Positions 61,959 through 64,000 of a stretch of 64,000 bases of DNA are shown piece by piece. The position numbers and the translations under genes are program-made. The stretch lies in assembly GCF_000020525.1 (NCBI RefSeq), contig NC_011026.1, forward strand, positions 2,276,001 to 2,340,000. Reading direction: 5' to 3'. Source of the stretch: Chloroherpeton thalassium ATCC 35110. Lineage in GTDB: Bacteria > Bacteroidota > Chlorobiia > Chlorobiales > Chloroherpetonaceae. How positions within the stretch are numbered: the first letter of the stretch is position 1; each line of letters opens with the position of its first letter. The notes under the pieces were generated by a model that worked only from the letters and a program-made list of their open reading frames with translations, did no database searches and had not been told where the DNA came from.

Positions 61959-63851
61959 TTAATCTTCTAATTGGCCGATTTCCATGATTTTATTCGCGAT
62001 ATCGGTATTGTCATAGTAACCGCTGAATTCGTCGGAATCTACGCCAATAGCAAGCACGGGAACAGGAACAGCTGTGTGATAGTAGCTGGTCCAAGAAAGG
62101 CCTGACTTTTCGTTGAGAATGTGAGTGATGGTAACGGTTAGTGGATCGTAGTAACCGTAGAGAATATTATTCTCTTCGTCAGTCTTAAGCGTTTCGCCGT
62201 TCATGCTCATGTTGAAAGCATCTTCAAGTCTGGTAGAATCGTAAGCTGAGAGCGCCATTTGCTCGTCGAGCTTGATATCACCAAGACCGAAGTAAGTTTT
62301 GATAGAATCAAGAGCCATTTCAAAGGTAACATCTTCCTCAACAGAGTAGCCAGAAACATCGTTGCCTGCCCATGCAGCCACTTTTTCAGAGAAAAGCTGG
62401 AACGAGATGGTTTGGTACTGCAAAAGTTCAAAAGCTGATTCGTATTCAGTGCCAGTGTAGCCAAGCGTTAAACCGCCGCACTCGTGGTCACCAGTAACAA
62501 CGATGAGCGTTTCATCTTTGTGATTGTTGTAGAAAGAAAGCGCTTTTCCAATTGCGTTATCAAACGCCATCATGTCGAGAATAGAAGTAACCGCGTCGTT
62601 GGCGTGGCAAGCCCAGTCAACTTTACCGCCTTCAACCATCATGAAGAAGCCATCTTCATTGTCTTCTAAAAGATCGATACCTTTTTGAGTAAAGTCAGCC
62701 AAGCTGATCTGGTCGTTTTCGCTGCTCTGAGCGCTTAAGTCAATCGCATAAGGAAGTGCGCAGCCATCGGCTGTGTAGGTTTCTAACTTTTCAATGGTGG
62801 CGATAACTTTGCCGCTGCTGATAGCATCGAGGGAGGCTTTCGTATTTACGTAAGTGTAGCCTTTTTCTTCAGCGTGAGAGATAAAGTCGCTTAAGCTTGC
62901 ATAATCGCGAAGGGAAGAGTTGGCAGGTGAGCCAGTTGCATAAGTATTATGAAGAACCGTTCCACCAGCAAAATAGTCAAAGTTGCTATTAACCAAATAG
63001 TTGGCGATATCTTCATAATTTTTTCTGGTGGCGGTGTGTGCGTAGAATGCAGCTGGTGTGGCGTGGTCGATGCTAACGCTTGAAACAATGCCGATTTTCA
63101 TGCCTTTATCATGCGCCATTTCAGCCATTGTTGGAAGGTCGAGTTTGCGCTCGCCGTTCATAGAAATGGTGTTGATGGTTGTCTTATGGCCGGTGGCTAA
63201 AGCAGTGGCTGCAGCGGCAGAACCAGTGATGTAGCGATCTTCTGCATAAGTGGTTGCCATACCTGCAACTGGGAATTCGTTCATGTTCATTTTGCCGAGG
63301 AATTCCGTGCTGGTGGTTGGGAAACCATCAACGCCAAGTGCTGCTTCTGTCACGTTGATTTGAGGGGTAGCCATACCGTCGCCGATGAAGAAGAAAATGT
63401 ACTTTGCACCTTGAGTGGTTGGTAAGGTAATAATGATTTCAAGGTTGCCGCTTGTGTACTGAAGCTCGATAGAGGCGGTTGCGGTTGCACCGGCTTTAAC
63501 CGTTGCTTCACCAGAACCTTCAGCGATCAGCTCTGTGTCGTTATAAGCTTTTATGCTGATGGTGTAAGTGCCGGCTTCGAGCGAGGAGAAAGAACCGGAA
63601 GCTGTGGTTTCACCATCTGCAACCGTGATGTTTAATGTATCCTTGAAATCGTCTTTTGCAATGGCAACAACGATTTTAGTAATCGTGAAGCCTTCATCTA
63701 AGGCAGAAGAGAAGTCCAACGTGTAGGACAACGTGGCGGTTTTAACTGTTTCCTCTGTTGAGGTCACTTTATCTTCTTCGTTGTCGCAGCCAGTCAGGAC
63801 ACCGAAGCACGCAATTGCTAAAATTAGCATCGCGAGTGAAAAGTTTTTCAT
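61959..63851 (-). CDS. Alkaline phosphatase, lipoprotein with an N-terminal Ig-like domain
   Basis: A 630-residue protein. A lipobox LTGC gives lipid-accepting C22. Residues about 35-140 form a beta-rich, Ig-like domain (LSYTLDFSSALDEGFTITKI). The phosphatase part starts near residue 148: metal ligand D158 in IFFFIGDGM, active-site S211 in RYITGSAAAATAL, DHATPAAFYAHTATR, MMVEGGKVDWACHAND and TGDHECGGLTLG. E. coli has Asp-Ser-Ala where this protein has Gly-Ser-Ala. It should hydrolyse phosphomonoesters outside the inner membrane. The ATG follows a perfect AAGGAGG (63859-63865). It is followed by a terminator. Confidence 0.93.
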   Translation of the reverse strand: MKNFSLAMLILAIACFGVLTGCDNEEDKVTSTEETVKTATLSYTLDFSSALDEGFTITKIVVAIAKDDFKDTLNITVADGETTASGSFSSLEAGTYTISIKAYNDTELIAEGSGEATVKAGATATASIELQYTSGNLEIIITLPTTQGAKYIFFFIGDGMATPQINVTEAALGVDGFPTTSTEFLGKMNMNEFPVAGMATTYAEDRYITGSAAAATALATGHKTTINTISMNGERKLDLPTMAEMAHDKGMKIGIVSSVSIDHATPAAFYAHTATRKNYEDIANYLVNSNFDYFAGGTVLHNTYATGSPANSSLRDYASLSDFISHAEEKGYTYVNTKASLDAISSGKVIATIEKLETYTADGCALPYAIDLSAQSSENDQISLADFTQKGIDLLEDNEDGFFMMVEGGKVDWACHANDAVTSILDMMAFDNAIGKALSFYNNHKDETLIVVTGDHECGGLTLGYTGTEYESAFELLQYQTISFQLFSEKVAAWAGNDVSGYSVEEDVTFEMALDSIKTYFGLGDIKLDEQMALSAYDSTRLEDAFNMSMNGETLKTDEENNILYGYYDPLTVTITHILNEKSGLSWTSYYHTAVPVPVLAIGVDSDEFSGYYDNTDIANKIMEIGQLED

Positions 63852-64000
63852 GAGTAATCCTCCTTAAAAGATGTTATGTGTTTGTAGAACCATGGAAAAC
63901 AGCTTCACATGGAGCGCACAAGTTTAGTTCTCCGCTTTTATTAGAGCGTTACTATTCTGTTAAATGATTGTAAAAAGCTCTAAATCGAGGTGCGCGGAAC
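63852..64000. other. Upstream region of the alkaline phosphatase gene at the window edge
   Basis: Contains the Shine-Dalgarno sequence AAGGAGG on the minus strand (63865-63859). I see no clear Pho box or promoter in the remaining 130 bp, and no gene. Confidence 0.5.

Overview
The window reads as a chromosomal segment of a Gram-negative bacterium from the Chlorobi/Bacteroidota/Ignavibacteria side of the tree. Pointers are an LpxC-FabZ fusion gene, a secreted protein ending in a type IX secretion (T9SS) type A sorting domain of the YPNPFNPST type, TamB/AsmA and LPS core enzymes, and intergenic repeats of the CTGAG...CTCAG family. A gliding green sulfur bacterium such as Chloroherpeton would fit best; that is an inference from gene content, not a database match.

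Layout. 1-2.4 kb: the 3' end of dnaE, then a compact disulfide-redox operon (trxA, a CPDC glutaredoxin-like gene, trxB). 2.5-15.1 kb: a strikingly AT-rich same-strand cluster with a TPR-like exported protein, one TolQ/ExbB channel protein, two TolR/ExbD proteins, a single-span Gly-rich protein with an AgmX/PglI-like C-terminus, a 2169-residue exported TPR protein and a small exported protein. It closes at a terminator and contains two long intercistronic stem-loops. This is the most interesting part: a proton-motive-force-coupled envelope machine resembling the Agl/Glt gliding apparatus of Myxococcus in gene content. 15.1-19.8 kb: another exported TPR protein, a NamZ-type (DUF1343) exo-muramidase, a convergent Na+/solute symporter, and a STAS protein with an acidic then basic tail. 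20.1-21.3 kb: an intact ISAs1-family insertion sequence with 19-bp inverted repeats and a 10-bp target duplication.

21.7-31.4 kb: OmpA-like protein, miaA, sixA-maf, a second symporter, a T9SS-secreted delta-60/LRR protein and a lipid A acyltransferase, separated by dispersed repeats. 31.5-40.4 kb: hldE C-terminal domain gene, a large TamB protein, coaBC, family 4 uracil-DNA glycosylase and dnaB. 40.5-46.8 kb: a lipoprotein, an NtrC-class regulator, lpxC/fabZ and two glycosyltransferases. 46.8-50.2 kb: a frameshifted DUF3795 gene, tRNA-Ser(CGA) and tRNA-Gly(GCC), a redoxin, a ROK kinase, and a decayed DUF4160-DUF2442 pair. 50.2-63.9 kb: AsmA protein, aminopeptidase P, RlmD-like methyltransferase, UbiA-family prenyltransferase, a small exported protein, glyA, pyk, a YibE/F membrane protein and a lipoprotein alkaline phosphatase.

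Functionally the window is dominated by the cell envelope: LPS synthesis (lpxC/fabZ, lpxL-like, hldE, GT9, GT4), outer-membrane assembly (TamB, AsmA, OmpA), murein turnover (NamZ) and energised trans-envelope work (the TolQR-like cluster). Several genes have an upstream in-frame TTG or GTG that would extend them; where an ATG with a better context exists I used it and say so. All family calls are from reading motifs, without a search.
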